Source: Nymphaea colorata (Eukaryota; Streptophyta; Magnoliopsida; Nymphaeales; Nymphaeaceae). From it: a stretch of DNA of 64,000 bases. The notes below the pieces were generated by a model. It searched no databases, was not told where the DNA came from, and saw only the letters and a program-made list of their open reading frames with translations. Shown here piece after piece: positions 1 through 12,700 of the stretch. The stretch spans positions 20,706,370-20,770,369 of the forward strand of contig NC_045140.1 in NCBI RefSeq assembly GCF_008831285.2, in the 5' to 3' direction. How positions within the stretch are numbered: the first letter of the stretch is position 1; every line of letters starts with the position of its first letter. The position numbers were made by a program, and so were the translations under genes.

Positions 1-3000
1 GGTAGTTCAAAATTTCCATGAAAATAGCCTGCCTTTGCTCGAAAATAATAGTCACTATCTTAGGATCTTAAGGTATAGGCATTTGTTTTCAGCCTCCGGG
101 GGAAAGGTTTGCAACTTCATAGACGTCATGGAAAATGAGGAATCAGTTTCTGCATTTTTCTAGAAATAGCTCTCCCTTCCATGTGAGAAAGGGGTTGTGT
201 TCTTCACCTGAGACGGGGCATGCACCTGTGGAAGAACTTCAGTGGCGCCAGATTAATCAACGACGACTCTCCCTTTCAGGGAAAGGAGGTGCCATCGCCT
301 CTCCTATGGGAGAAAACAATTTTCCCACGAAACTGGCCATCCCATGGAAAAGGGGAGACGGGGCTGGCGTGCCTGGAATGCCGGTTAGGAAAATGATATT
401 CATTCTCCGTAAACATTTGAGCTTGAAAGTAAATTTAGCTTCTTTTAGCGTAGTGAACTACGTTACAGTGACGAGCTATATTATATAGTTCACGCAATGG
501 AGCATACCGGCCTACAAGTCTAGGCGCTACGAACATGACCTTACGGTACAAAACAATAAGGCGTGTTTCTTAAACATTATGTACTACCAACATGACCTTA
601 AATGTTCGCTTGGTAAATGGAATACTTTAAAAGCGTTTTATGATTTTTTCTCAACTTTTGGGCAAAGTCGTTCAACAGTTACAAATTGTTCCATTTGTCA
701 GACTAAACCAAAGGTCTGAAAAATTGAAGTGTGTTTGGGTGATGCTCTTAAGTATAGTATTTGAGTATGGTCAAAACTATGTTGACGAAAAATCCAGTTT
801 TGACAAAAGGGGTGCTTCCCCTGGGACAAGAATTATTGGCCTCATTCGAGTTATTTACAGGGAAAAAAGAAGGATGCGTTTTATTTTGTCATCCAAACAA
901 AACGTCGTTCCTTTCATTGCGTCATCAAACACAAACTAACGTTTTGAAGTTACAATAAGTTTTCAAGGAACCCTACGACAGTAATTTATTTCACTTTATT
1001 TCGTTTTGAAAAGTAAAATGGCTGTTTCGTCGTGTTCTGTTCGATCAATATGAGATTCTATCGATGTAAGGGTCAGCCGGGCCGGGCCAGCTTTGCCCGA
1101 TCTGTCGACGACCGCCGCACAATAAGTTTTTCAATATAGAAAATATTTCCTGCACGAGAAATTATTACTACGCTGGTCGGCGTGGGCATCACAGACGGTG
1201 GAACGATGCCGTGATTCCATCGAAAGCCTGGCAAAAAAGAAAGATAGCAACAGATCAAATTGAACTGCTTAGAAAGTACACTGGATGGGTGCCAGAGCCT
1301 TCGTTGCAGGTTTTGGATACTTCACTTGAACAAGAACAAAAAGGAGCAGCCTTTTCGATAGAGTGGAGAAGGGAGCAGGCCTTTTCCTTTCCGTGCCAGC
1401 CAATTGATGGAGAAGGGAAAGGTGTTTCTACTGGTACACGCAAACCCAGAAGCAATTAAATGTTAATCGCAGAATGCCATACAACACAGACGTCGCCTAT
1501 GGTTATTCTTTGGGATCAGCATCTGCGGCCCTGCTGAAAGGTTTCCCATGGCGGTTCTGTCAGTTTATCAGGGCTCCTGCTGGAACTCGGAAGGGTTTGT
1601 TCGGGCTGAAAGTGAACGCCAAAGAGTAGCAGAAGATTCAGAGTTTTTTGATCTAGTGCAAATCTTATCCTTCAAGTCCTTTTAAGAGCGAATCTTTTAG
1701 TTTTAGGCAGTCTACTAACCTTAATTAATTTAGACTCGTACATGCAATGCATGCGACTGGTACGTTAAGAATCAATCCACCAATATATATATAAAGGATT
1801 TTGATAGAGAAATGATTTGGATAATGCCCATTTCCACAAAGAAGCAGAATGTGTCCAGATATATTTTCTTATTAAAAAAGCGGAGAAGCTTGCATGGGAT
1901 TTCTTATATAAACTCATTCTCGATAACTGTTTTTCCCAAAACCATACGGGACGCATGCCCACAAACCCTTCACCGTTTAGTTTAATAAAAGGGTAGAAAG
2001 TTTTTTGTGACTATGGACTTTCAACCATTCCCCACCATCACTTTTTCTAAACATTTTTTCCAAGATTTCCCTGCAATAGCATGCTTCTTTGCCAATTTAA
2101 GTGTTCTAAAATCCAGAGCAAGTTACTAAGATCTTACTTTTTAAGGTTCCATTTCTTACTTTCTTCTCTCTTTTGCTGTATGTCAGGAGGGAGGATTTTT
2201 CTACTTTTATTTTCGAGTTTCTACTGTACTATTGCAATGCCGGTGTCTAAAAGGGCGGAGAACCATCCTTCCTTTTCCTTGGATTGAATCGAGAAGGTTG
2301 TCTGGAATGTAATGTAATGTAAGGCCACCATGATATTAATTGAGTGAAGAGGCCAATAAAGATGAAAGCTGCTAGATCGATGGATATAACATGAACTTAA
2401 TATAAATTAGACGCCTAGTTTTTGAAGACAGAGGCACGCCATCTAAGACGCGTTTGAGAGTTCTATACAAGTGCAAAAGGAAAAAATCTCGTTGCGAGTT
2501 CACACGGAGCGGTGGAAAAGAATATGATGATGGGAGGAGCGTAGGTGGGGTTCACATATTGCAGTCCAGCCTGTTCGAGAATGATCCGAATCAAGTGGAA
2601 GGGCATCTAAGATGTGTGAATGATAGAGGCGGTCTTCTCTTTCCAAGGCCAGAGAGAATCCATACCTTCTTTTGTTTTCTTTTTAATTTGAGAATTTTGA
2701 TCGTCTAGGAGCCCACCTTTTTGCTATAATAAAAGAAAGCATTGAATTTTTTTCACTTCTTGATGAATGCCTGATATAGTGACATTGCCTACTCATGTTT
2801 GGAATAAATTAACTCCTGCAAGTATGTAAATTTTCTTCCTACTAAGTAAACAGAGTCTTCTGCGAATCAGATGAGAAGTTTATTTTTTGTATTAAATATA
2901 TTGGGAGTTTGAAGACCGAGATCTTTGTGTTTGATTTCCAATTTAAAAGTCATTGCTTGTAAGATGGTTAAGCGCTTGAGGGCTGATGAGCTACGAGAGT

Positions 3001-6000
3001 TTTGTAACCTGAAAGGTGGACTGCAGTTCAACTTTTGGAGTGCCAAAGCAGATGGGGAAGCCAAAAGAGACTCGCTCTTCATTTTTTCCAAGACCATACT
3101 AGGTATTCGTAGTAGTATTAGTTTTTAGAACCTTTTTAGGCAGACTGCTTGCCCCATTTACAAACTAAAGAATAAATTATGATTAAAACAAGTACTGAAG
3201 TTGTTCGAGAAACATTACAAATGTTAATTCATACTTTCATTTTTTAGACAAGTTGTGCTTCCATTGCTACAACCAACTTGAACTTTTGTGATGCGTAAAA
3301 AGGAAAAAAAAAAAAAAAGGGAAGGTGGGTTGGTCATGTTAAAATATTTATTCTTGTGACCGGCCGAAGTCATCGCTAACGAAGTTTTTGAAAAGAAAAA
3401 GTTTCGCTGTCACTGAAATTGTCATTCAATGCAAACAAATAATAAACAATATGAGAGTGCATATCTGCAAGCATGTGGGCCATTATATTTTTGACAAGGG
3501 AAAGAAACGAAGGATGAAGAAGGTACGTACAACGGTACAAGAGAAAGGGAAGACCCGATTTTGATTAGGTCGGGTTTGGTGTATGCACAGTAGTAGTTTT
3601 GAATAGGAACGGCCAGCGAAAACATTCAGAGAATTGGTTGAATTGAATAGTTTTGTTTATAATTGTTTATGAATTAGGCCATATGTTACATGTATGAGAG
3701 AGAGAGAGAAGCAGTTTTTAAAGACTATTATTAATTACAATCAAGTTTAAATAATATAACTTTTGTATTTATTTATTTATTATCTATTCACAAGCGATTC
3801 AACTGAGACGATGAATTGGCCAATTGATGGGAGTCGACGGCCCGGACCATTCGATTCAAAGAACCAATTTCTTTTTAACAGTATGCTGTGATCTAGCGAT
3901 AACACGATTCACTGTTCTATTACTTGCGTGGGCGATGGCTCGTGCTTCAAGGTTGGCAGTGAATGAAATTGAACAGTAATTTCTTCTTTTTTCTCAAAGA
4001 CATAAAGTTGAAAAAGACAATTTTAGGTATATATATATATATACATATATTAAGTGTCCGTAGAGGGAGAAAAATCAACAGCTATCAAAATCAAGTTATA
4101 GCGCCACCAAGTGGCCTGGGCGTCAATCATCTTGGCCGCTACAATGATATGAAAGAACGTTGTCGGCAGAATTTGGCAGCTGACTTTGCAGAATGAGGAA
4201 ACTTCCTCTTCCTGTGGCAGGGGATGACCGAACGTTCTCCTCTGACAAGAGACAACTCTAGTTAAAATTTGACATGTAAATTTCTTTTTAACCATGTTAA
4301 AGCTGATGAGTCTAATAATTTTATCAACTGAACTGATGGCCTGACAGATTATATATATATAAACATTTACTTTGAAACTCTACATGAATTGGGTTTGAGT
4401 CAGCACTGTTACCAAAATAAAAGATGGTAGGCTGCCACATTTTGCTAATTTGGTTATGAGCCAAACAAAGGACTACTATATACAGCTTTTAATTTTTTTT
4501 TAAAAAAAAACAAGGGCAAAAAGGTATAAAAATAACTCCAATACATAAAAAAACTTCAAAATATTTCACAAAGTAACCAAAATGAGTAGGGTATGACATG
4601 TGCTACCCTTAAATTGAACCGGTTTACCACTTACATATTCGACAACAATGGTTTAAATTCATATCAGATTTAGTTGATTAGTTTGAATATGCACCGTGGC
4701 TGGCGGCTTGGCTGCTAGAACAGCTTTAGGATATGGATTACCTCCCCCTTGCAAGAACGTGCCATTCAAAAGTGGGCATATGAATACAACCCAGCATGGA
4801 GTCTAACATGATATATTCTATTTTATTTTTGTATCTTCTTATCCACTAAACCTAGTGAATGATTCATTCCTATGCAATGTGACAAAGGGTCGTTCAGCAT
4901 TTTCTGCTTCTTATCCCAACTCAACTTGAATTCGTAGTCCAAGTAAAGGAAAACTATCCAAAATGGCTTCTTGTATTTTTCTCCTTCTACACAGCATCGA
5001 TCTGCATGGCAGGATGCATGAACAGCAACCTGCCTCCAGTTGCAGGCCAACATGATTTGAAAAAGTGAAATTAAAGCAAAGACCAGTTGGCAGTTATAAT
5101 TCTAATGCATCAGGATTAATTAGGGTATAGCAATCAACTGATCATAATCAAAAGAAGCACAAACTTTCGTTTGCAGAAACTTTGAGTGGCCAATCTTGGT
5201 AGATGGATATCGTGCAGTAGACGTAACGGAGATGGGTAGGGCATGCAGCAGTAACTTATCGAGGAGAGGAGTACAGACAGCGGCATATATGAAGAGGCAT
5301 GTATCCTCGAGGGAAGCTTCTGCGGAGATATTCACTCCTTTCGTATCTTTTCTGGTCCTGATCTTCCTCATCCTCTGCCTGGTTTTTGTCTGTACTAGGC
5401 GAACACAATCTCCTTGAACAGTTGAAATAATTATTGAAACATTTATATCCTCTGAGACGCGTTTGGAAAAAGGAGGATGTGAGACTTGAAAACAGTCAAA
5501 GATTATAATATCGCCGAGCCAATTGGGTCTGACACAATACATGTAGTCCCTGTCTCTCACACTCTCCCCGGCGAAGAGAGAAAAGAAGAAATAATATAAC
5601 CTGGGATAGATTTTGAAATTTCAAATATGTTAATTAAGAAGGGGTAGCCATGATGGGTGTAAAGTAATTTGTTTGATTGGTGGAGTGTTGAAAGTCAAGT
5701 TAGTCAGTTCAATTTCTTGTAAGTGCTATTCATTCCTTTGAGTTGTAAATGTAAATATACCACAGTTCAATTGATGGGTGTTCTGCATTATACTCAAGTT
5801 CTGAAGCAATCTTAGACCCTCAAAGTATAAGGAAAGACAGAAACTCCCGCCACTTCTGATGATACTTGGTAGCATTCTCTTAGAAAACAAATAATATTTC
5901 AAGTGATCCGCACTACCAGTAATATTTTACTAATTCACGAAAAGTGAAAAAAAAAACGAATTTCAGAAATAATAGCAGTTTCAAACAACTTCTTAGCATA

Positions 6001-8040
6001 ATTTTATGGTTTTGTTCAATTAAAAGCTTATTTATATGAAATATTTGACAGTAAAAATAGAGTGTATGTGTGTATTTAGTTGCTAAAGAGGGGAGATGGA
6101 TTAGGGTGGGCGAGTGCCATGACTACTTAATGTGACGGTGCCGACATTTCCATGAATGAAGCTAAAAAGCATGGTGGTATTGTCATCGTCATTGTCTTCG
6201 TGGGGAATGATTTAAGGAGACCGCAGGATCTGTCTGCCTCGGTGTAGAAGTAGGAAGGTTATCTTCTTTGTTGAAGAACACAGATTTGATGAAGGGGCTT
6301 CGTTTTCTCCCCCAAACTGGATAACAAAGGCCTCCCTCTGTCGCTATTGCAGAAAGTGAAGTTTCAGTTAAAACCAATGAATGACAGCACTTCTGTAATA
6401 ACCGGCAACCATTATTTTTCTTCCCACACCACGTCTAATCTTAAAAAATGAAAACTATAATATCTTCTCGAGAAGATAGACTTGATTAACGAAAACAAGC
6501 ATAGGTAAGGCAGAGGCAGGTGCGAGCTACCTGTAGGTAATTGGCTAATTGCCCAGGCGAACCTAAAAAAACTTCTTATTTTATATAGATATTTTTGTGC
6601 AATTTTTCTTGTTTATACATTGGTGTCTCTTAAAAATTTTAAACTAAAATTTTCTGACTCCACTGACTACACCCAACAGTTCATAAACATGAAGACCATT
6701 CATATGATTGAGTGCAAAAAAGTTAATACTTGACACAATTTTTTCCCAAAAAAATCAATCAATAACTTCTTTTCTGAAACAAAATTGTGGGTCCAACGAG
6801 CACATGTATCCTGAGTTCTTACACCAGCGTCGCTTTCTGATCTTCATTTTTTTAAGAGAAAATTTGTGGGTAATGAGATCGCCAACTTCTGCCCATATAC
6901 ATATACTTTAGAAAACGAGATCTCATCATCACACCTCAAGGATGTCCGTCATTTGCTGAATTGCAACTACAGTCACCTTTCATCACATTGTTTGTGAATC
7001 TTTCACAACTTCACAGCTGAGAGTTTTCAACTGGTGAGTATGCGACTCAGTCCTACATTTTAGGTCCGTTCCTTGTGTAAGGAACAAGAAAATAAAAGGC
7101 TATGGAATATTAGTCAAACAACATAAGTTTTTCATTTCATTTGGTTAAAGACTGGACAAATAAAACTCTCTACTTACATGCGAAGGCGAACAAAAGTTAG
7201 AAAACCTGAAGCACACACGTCTCATGAGCAGATTTCATGAATTCACTCAATTTTTCTTGAACTAATCATTTTTTTCCCATGCCCAAACACGTCTTGATTG
7301 TTGGCATTGATCAGCTTGATCGAGGGGAATGGAAGATGGCAACAGCAGGGGAATTCAGCTTGCTGCAAACAGGCAGCATGCCCCAAAAAATTAGGGAAAA
7401 TGGAAGGCCCTCCATTAAATTCTGTGACCAACTTGAGAGAAAAAGCAACCACAGCTCCAGCCGTCCAAATGGTAGATGGACGGTTCAGATGATACAGAGC
7501 AGTTGAAGGGAAAAAAAAAAAAAAAGAAACGAAGATAAGAAGAAGGATAGAAGTTGTTAAATAAATGGGTTTGGATGGATGGTTGGAACCGGAAGAGCAT
7601 GACATCTTAACTGCTGCATAATGAGCAAAAAATCTAACCAGCATCAGTAGTTTCATCATATCCGGAGATCCCACGACTAAAATTGCAGACAAGTGGCAAC
7701 TCTACCTTTTCAAAGCCTCAACCCGAAAAAAGAAAAAAAAAAAAGATGGGAGATGTGGAAGGGGAAGCTCGATCCCAATCCAACCAACCATCTATCTTCA
7801 TTAAGTGAAGAAACAAAAGGGGGAAAACGATGGGGCAACGGAAGGAAGGAGGGAAGCAATCTCTCTAGAAAGAAAGGGGACGCCTTTTGCCTTCATCATC
7901 AAACAAAAAGCCAGGCATCACATGAGGGAAAGTGATACGGGAACCAACCGGGTCCAAATCTCAATGGATCTTGAACCAAATCCAAATTTGTAGATTTGGG
8001 GTTTGCTTTGCTTTACTGAGCAACCGGCAAGCTGGCGTCA
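1..8040. other. Intergenic DNA, no supported gene
   Basis: AT-rich sequence with many short open frames, none of which shows a recognisable protein family, a consistent splice structure or homopolymer-free coding character. It contains short (TA)n runs near 4027-4043 and 4351-4362, several poly-A/T tracts, and a (GA)n run near 3699-3710. The only frame with a suggestive protein property is the short membrane-type ORF at 5232-5417, listed separately. Confidence 0.6.
5232..5417 (+). CDS. Possible small membrane protein (61 codons), unverified
   Basis: Starting at the ATG at 5232, a 61-residue frame ends with a strongly hydrophobic stretch of about 20 residues (roughly 38-57, FVSFLVLIFLILCLVFVC), followed by a short basic tail TRRTQSP. 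That is the layout of a tail-anchored or single-pass small protein. I recognise no family, and it lacks the conserved C-terminus of DVL/ROT peptides. The opposite strand is also open here for 146 codons, so openness alone is weak evidence. No promoter or splice support is visible. It may well be chance. Confidence 0.2.
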   Translation: MGRACSSNLSRRGVQTAAYMKRHVSSREASAEIFTPFVSFLVLIFLILCLVFVCTRRTQSP

Positions 8041-8042
8041 TC

Positions 8043-8050
8043 TGACGTCA
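8043..8050. promoter_or_regulatory. TGACGTCA palindrome (bZIP site) upstream of GATL
   Basis: A perfect 8-bp palindrome TGACGTCA, the C-box/CRE-type core bound by plant bZIP factors (TGA and group S/C bZIPs), lies about 320 bp upstream of the probable TATA box of the GATL gene. Its role is inferred from motif and position only. Confidence 0.4.
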
Positions 8051-8360
8051 TTAGACAACCAAATCCCCAAAAAAAAAAAAGAAAAGGGAAAATGCGAGGA
8101 TAAATGAGAAAAAAAAAATGTAAGAACTATTGAACAATCTTGCGAAGTTTGTGCATCTTTTCTTTTCCCCTTTTTTCTCCTCTTTTTCCTCTACGCGTTC
8201 TATTTTCCCTCCTCATTTTCACACCCACACACACACAGTTTTCGTTTTGAGTCAAAGCTCGGCACCGTCGCTCTAAACCGCGTTCTTCTCTCTTTCTACT
8301 AAGGATGTTTTCGTCATTTCCCTGCACATGCAGAATTCGGAAGAAGCGAAAGCGCCTCCT

Positions 8361-8368
8361 TATTTAAG
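8361..8368 (+). promoter_or_regulatory. Probable TATA box of the GATL gene
   Basis: The motif TATTTAAG lies about 200 bp before the GATL start codon and follows a pyrimidine-rich, CT-dense stretch (8160-8310). Transcription would be expected to begin near 8390, giving a leader of about 180 nt. No other TATA-like element is as well placed. Confidence 0.5.
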
Positions 8369-8570
8369 AGCCCCAGATGAAGCCGTGCGGCATCGGTGAA
8401 TCCCCAGCGCCCTCTCGCCGCCAACTCTCCATCCTCTCATTATTGAAGCGATTCCGAGAGTGGGGAGGTGCAGGGGAAGGAGAGAAAGGCAGAGCTCAAA
8501 AACACGCGGAGAAGATAGATAAAAAGATTACTGTGAGTCAGGGAAGGGAGAGCTTTGGGGAGTGGCGGCG

Positions 8571-9617
8571 ATGATAAAGGTCGCCATAACCGCATTGGTG
8601 GTGCTCTGTCTATTGGCACAATACTCTGCCGCCGCTGCTGCTGCTCCTGCCCATGTGTCAACCAAGTTTAGGGAAGCCTCTCAATTCTATAACTCGCCAA
8701 GTTGTGCGGTTCTCGGCGGAGGTGGCGGTGATGTCTGCGACGATGGGCTGACCCATATCGCGATGACACTGGATGCAGAGTATCTTCGTGGTTCCATGGC
8801 TGCTATCCTTTCTATCGTCCAGCACTCTGCCTGTCCTGAAAACGTAGCTTTTCATTTTATTACCGCCGGTGATGAGAACGAGGAGGCGGAGCTCCGCCGC
8901 GCGATTACCTCTACGTTCCCCTACCTACGGTTCCGAGTGTACCATTTCGACGCAGCGGTGGTGGCGGGTCGAATCTCGGCGTCGATCCGGCCGGCTCTGG
9001 ACAGGCCTCTAAACTACGCGAGGATCTACCTGGCGGGGCTGCTCCCCGCGTGCGTCTCCCGCGTCGTCTACCTCGACTCCGATCTGGTTCTGGTGGACGA
9101 CATCGCCAAGTTGTGGGCGACGCCGCTCGGCGAGAGCTCCGTCCTGGCAGCGCCCGAATACTGCAACGCCAACTTCACCAATTACTTCACCCCGGCCTTC
9201 TGGTCCAGCCCAACGCTGTCCCTGACGTTCGCCGGCCGCAACGCCTGCTATTTCAACACGGGAGTGATGGTGATCGACCTCCGGCGCTGGCGGGAGGGCG
9301 AATACACGGCGCGGATCGAGGAGTGGATGGAGATGCAGAAGCGTATGAGGATCTACGAGCTGGGGTCTCTGCCGCCCTTCCTGCTGGTGTTCGCGGGGCG
9401 GATAGCGCCGGTGGATCACCGGTGGAACCAGCACGGGCTGGGAGGGGACAACCTCAGGGGTCTGTGCCGGAATCTACACCCCGGCCGGGTCAGCCTCCTA
9501 CACTGGAGCGGGAAGGGGAAGCCGTGGGCGCGGCTCGACGCCAACAGGCCGTGCCCACTCGACGCGCTCTGGGCTCCCTACGATCTCTTCCAAACCCCCT
9601 TCGTCTTGGACTCGTAG
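8571..9617 (+). CDS. GATL: Galacturonosyltransferase-like protein (GATL, GT8 family)
   Basis: Intronless 348-residue GT8 glycosyltransferase of the GATL clade, which includes Arabidopsis PARVUS/GATL1. The clade works in the secretory pathway and is linked to pectin and xylan synthesis. I start at the first in-frame ATG (8571). Residues 2-25 form a hydrophobic signal peptide or anchor followed by an Ala-rich stretch. The catalytic region includes HIAMTLD near 62-68, the metal-binding DSD of [12 protein letters not shown] (169-171), the acidic [12 protein letters not shown] region and the C-terminal HWSGKGKPW motif (311-319), all typical of GT8. The full length matches GATL proteins (about 340-390 aa), and lack of introns is usual for this clade. 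The 3' two-thirds is strongly GC-rich compared with the AT-rich flanks. Family assignment is secure; the exact orthologue (GATL1 or another) is not. Confidence 0.95.
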   Translation: MIKVAITALVVLCLLAQYSAAAAAAPAHVSTKFREASQFYNSPSCAVLGGGGGDVCDDGLTHIAMTLDAEYLRGSMAAILSIVQHSACPENVAFHFITAGDENEEAELRRAITSTFPYLRFRVYHFDAAVVAGRISASIRPALDRPLNYARIYLAGLLPACVSRVVYLDSDLVLVDDIAKLWATPLGESSVLAAPEYCNANFTNYFTPAFWSSPTLSLTFAGRNACYFNTGVMVIDLRRWREGEYTARIEEWMEMQKRMRIYELGSLPPFLLVFAGRIAPVDHRWNQHGLGGDNLRGLCRNLHPGRVSLLHWSGKGKPWARLDANRPCPLDALWAPYDLFQTPFVLDS

Positions 9618-9651
9618 CCATGAGCCACCGCTCGGCCGTCTGAGTTGAGGG

Positions 9652-9690
9652 TACTACTACTACTACTACTTTTTTTTTTTTTTTTTTTTT
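9652..9690. repeat. (TAC)n microsatellite and poly-T in the GATL 3' UTR
   Basis: About six TAC repeats run directly into a poly-T tract of about 20 bases just after the GATL stop codon, so the repeat would be transcribed in the 3' UTR. Confidence 0.8.
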
Positions 9691-9766
9691 TCTGGGAAAT
9701 TTCTGCTTCTTTTTTTTTTCACATATTAACTTTTGAAACTCCAAAATGAAAGGAAATATGGGGGAC

Positions 9767-9772
9767 AATAAA
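9767..9772 (+). terminator. Candidate polyadenylation signal for GATL
   Basis: AATAAA occurs 150 bp after the GATL stop codon and is followed by T-rich sequence with TTCTGTTTAATATG, a plausible plant near-upstream element. It is inferred from motif and position only. Confidence 0.45.
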
Positions 9773-9789
9773 CTTCTGTTTAATATGTA

Positions 9790-12700
9790 AAAAAATGGAG
9801 AGAAGACCTCCGAGCTCATGCGAGAGGCTTTCATATGTGTGTATATTCCATTTTGGCCATTGTTTACTGCAAGAGAAAGTTCCTGTATTTTCCTTCCGCT
9901 TCTTCTTGTAAATTTGAACTCCCAACCTTTTAAATTTTGAATTATTGTAGCAATGTTCATGTTGATCACACTAAAAAGAGTTCTCTTTCGACTGACAACC
10001 AACATAAATTTTACAGCTTCATGTGTTAAGAATAAGAACAGCAGGAGACATGGTTCCCTCTGCAATTACTTTCTCACGTTCTACCAAGATTCTTGCTGCA
10101 CGTCACTCGTTTAAACCCGGTCGACCAATCTTTAATGGTCAGGTTAATTTAAACTCCCTGCTTCCTATCTTGCTTCTCTAACTTTGGTAAATACCAAATT
10201 GCTTTTCGAGCAAGAAAACTGTTCATGTCCAGTGGAGTAAGAAGGTGCCATATAACCTCCACCTGCTGTCCGGACCAACCTTTCCTTGCTGCGCACCCAT
10301 ATATGGTTAGGTGTTACTCCTCTGTCATGGAAAATTTGTAATCAGATTCCTCCGCTTACATCGAAGTTCTGCGCCCTCGAACAAGATGGGATTCCACTCG
10401 GCTAGTTAAACTTAACTAGCGTCATCTTTCGCCGAGATTTAGAGTTGGAATGGCGCTAGTGATCATCAGACAAATGGATCACCGGAGCCGGCCGGAGAAG
10501 GAACTTACGGTCGATGAGTTTCGTTTTCACTTGGAATAGAGATGGATTGAGTAGCTATTTGATGGTTCAAGTTGGCCGGAGGGCATCGATGAACCAAATG
10601 GTTCCGTCCAAAAATTTTAAGCGACTTACGCAGGTGGACCCAGATGGTGGTCCTGCTTCGTTTTCATGGGTCAATTCGAACTGGGCTCGTCTTTAATTTT
10701 CTTTCAATCGCTTCGAGTCTCTTTTCCGTCGGCTCCGCATAACGCCAATCATGGTAAAATTATACAATAAAAAACTAAACATAGCTATCAATAATTGCAA
10801 GTCAGATAAGAGGAAATAACATAAAGCTCACAAATTTCATGAAATACATGTGGGGGGGTCTGACATCAATGCATCATAAAAGTATGTTAATGTCCCCAAT
10901 AAAAGATAGGTTAATTTATCAGGAAACCGAAATATAAAGTTGGTGGCATTTTTTTCCTTGTTAAGTTTCTACCTCTCATGAGTTAGGTGAAGGGCTTGCT
11001 AATGAAAAGAAAGGCCAACTCCTTCTGTAGCCCTCAAAAGTTACGTGGGAGTTTGGAAGGACGAATCAAGTAGATAAGAATGAGGGCGGTACCCCTTTTA
11101 CCAAACCACCAACAGATCCATGAAAATGTACCTTCTTGCAGTGCAGCACCATTCGCTGGCCGCCTCTAGACTTGATATTCGAATCGCAAAGCAAAGCGAT
11201 AGACATAGCCAAGTCATGGCAGGTGCGAAACTTTATGAACCCACCAAAGGGCGCCGGTGAGCCCGGTTTGGTCCCACTGGGCCTATTCTGTTGAGCCTAG
11301 GCTGAGAGTGGAACCGCTTTGTGACCTAATGCTTAGCTCATTGTACCGGACTGCTGTCTCATTTGTCATGACTGAACGCCTCTCCTGAAATGGATCGGAT
11401 CTTGATTTGACTGTAAAAGTTTAAAACCGATGGTGACTTATTCTAAATTTGGATCTGGGTCTAAAACCTTTGCCAAGCACTCCGGAGTGCTACCTTACAA
11501 ATCATTCATATCCGAAGGGACTTGGGCACACAGTGGTCCGGGCTGAAACGGACACGGTCTCGGACCACGGCCACACATATGGAGGACAGCAGAAAAACAA
11601 GGCCCGTCGTGAACCATATATGTTAGATCCGAACCACCCGTGTCGAGGTCAGGTCGATCGATCTCATGTACTTGTCCGTTACTTCTTTGTCCAAGATGGA
11701 CCAGGTTCTTGACAAACCCAACTCAATCCGTTTAGGTTTCAATCCTATGGCGACGTATCCCAGAACGGGCCAAAGCAGCTTATTCCAAGTTCGTTTTGTA
11801 GAGTTAACAAGTGCCGGATTTAATTTTTTTCTTCAGATTAATGGCTGAATCTGCAAAGTTCTTTTTTATTATATATTCATGAACATGGTCGTGGTTCAGA
11901 AAAAAAAAATAATAATAAAGTCCATCTCAACATTAATGCACCAACCAATTAAAACTATACATAAAGTTTTTTTTCCTTTATTTTTTTTCTTTTTTTAATG
12001 GTTACACCTACGATGGACCATTATTGTGCTACAACATACAACATCATTGAGTGGATGGCCGGGTCGGGGTGTGATCACAGAACTGAACGGACTCCGAAGG
12101 AGGCAGGGACGTCATGGTGTGCTGGACTCTGGTCTAAGTGAAAGTGTCGGTGCAGAGCAGGGGCAGGGGGACGATATATATTGACTCGTGGGATCCCAGA
12201 TCTTTGGCCTATAGCGGCGATTAGGTCGAACACTTGGCGCGCTGCCCATGTGAAGCTCAGAGATTTGCACATGAATCAGCTGCTGCTCGCGAACACATGA
12301 GGACGCGCAGGGGTTCCCCACCCGCGGGCCGGCGCTTTCTTCTCCATCTTTTTAGCAATGCCTCCATCGCCTGGCTGCTCGCATCTCGATTCTTATGTTC
12401 TAGTTTTAATATTTTACTGTGCAATAATAGTACTTTATCAGGAGTTTCTTAAATGATAATAGCAATAGTTTAAGAGAGTTTCTGCAACGAGCTGATCTAA
12501 AAAGAGAGAAAAAAAAAAAAAATAGAGGAACTCGTGGTTCCGACACCCTTGTCATAAACCTCATATTCAAATTGGGTTGGGAGGGATCAAACGCCTGTAA
12601 TCTAGCTGAGATAATCATGATGAGACTTAAATTATATTACAATGGGCTCTGCCTTCAGGTGTGCAGCTCGACTATGAGCATGCAGCTCTGTTGCATAATA

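Noticed and set aside
5120-5560. 146-codon minus-strand frame
   Set aside because: No family resemblance or splice context. It overlaps the alternative small membrane-type frame on the other strand, and neither is supported strongly.
7243-7692. 149-codon minus-strand frame upstream of GATL
   Set aside because: It includes a Phe-rich run from poly-A sequence and lacks any recognisable motif; openness is likely chance.
9050-9643. 197-codon frame inside the GATL gene in another frame, and a 141-codon frame on the opposite strand
   Set aside because: They are shadows of the GC-rich GATL coding region, which clearly encodes the GT8 protein.
9490-10065. 191-codon minus-strand frame across the GATL 3' end
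   Set aside because: It combines antisense of GATL codons, a Lys-rich translation of the poly-T tract and 3' UTR. No known domain.
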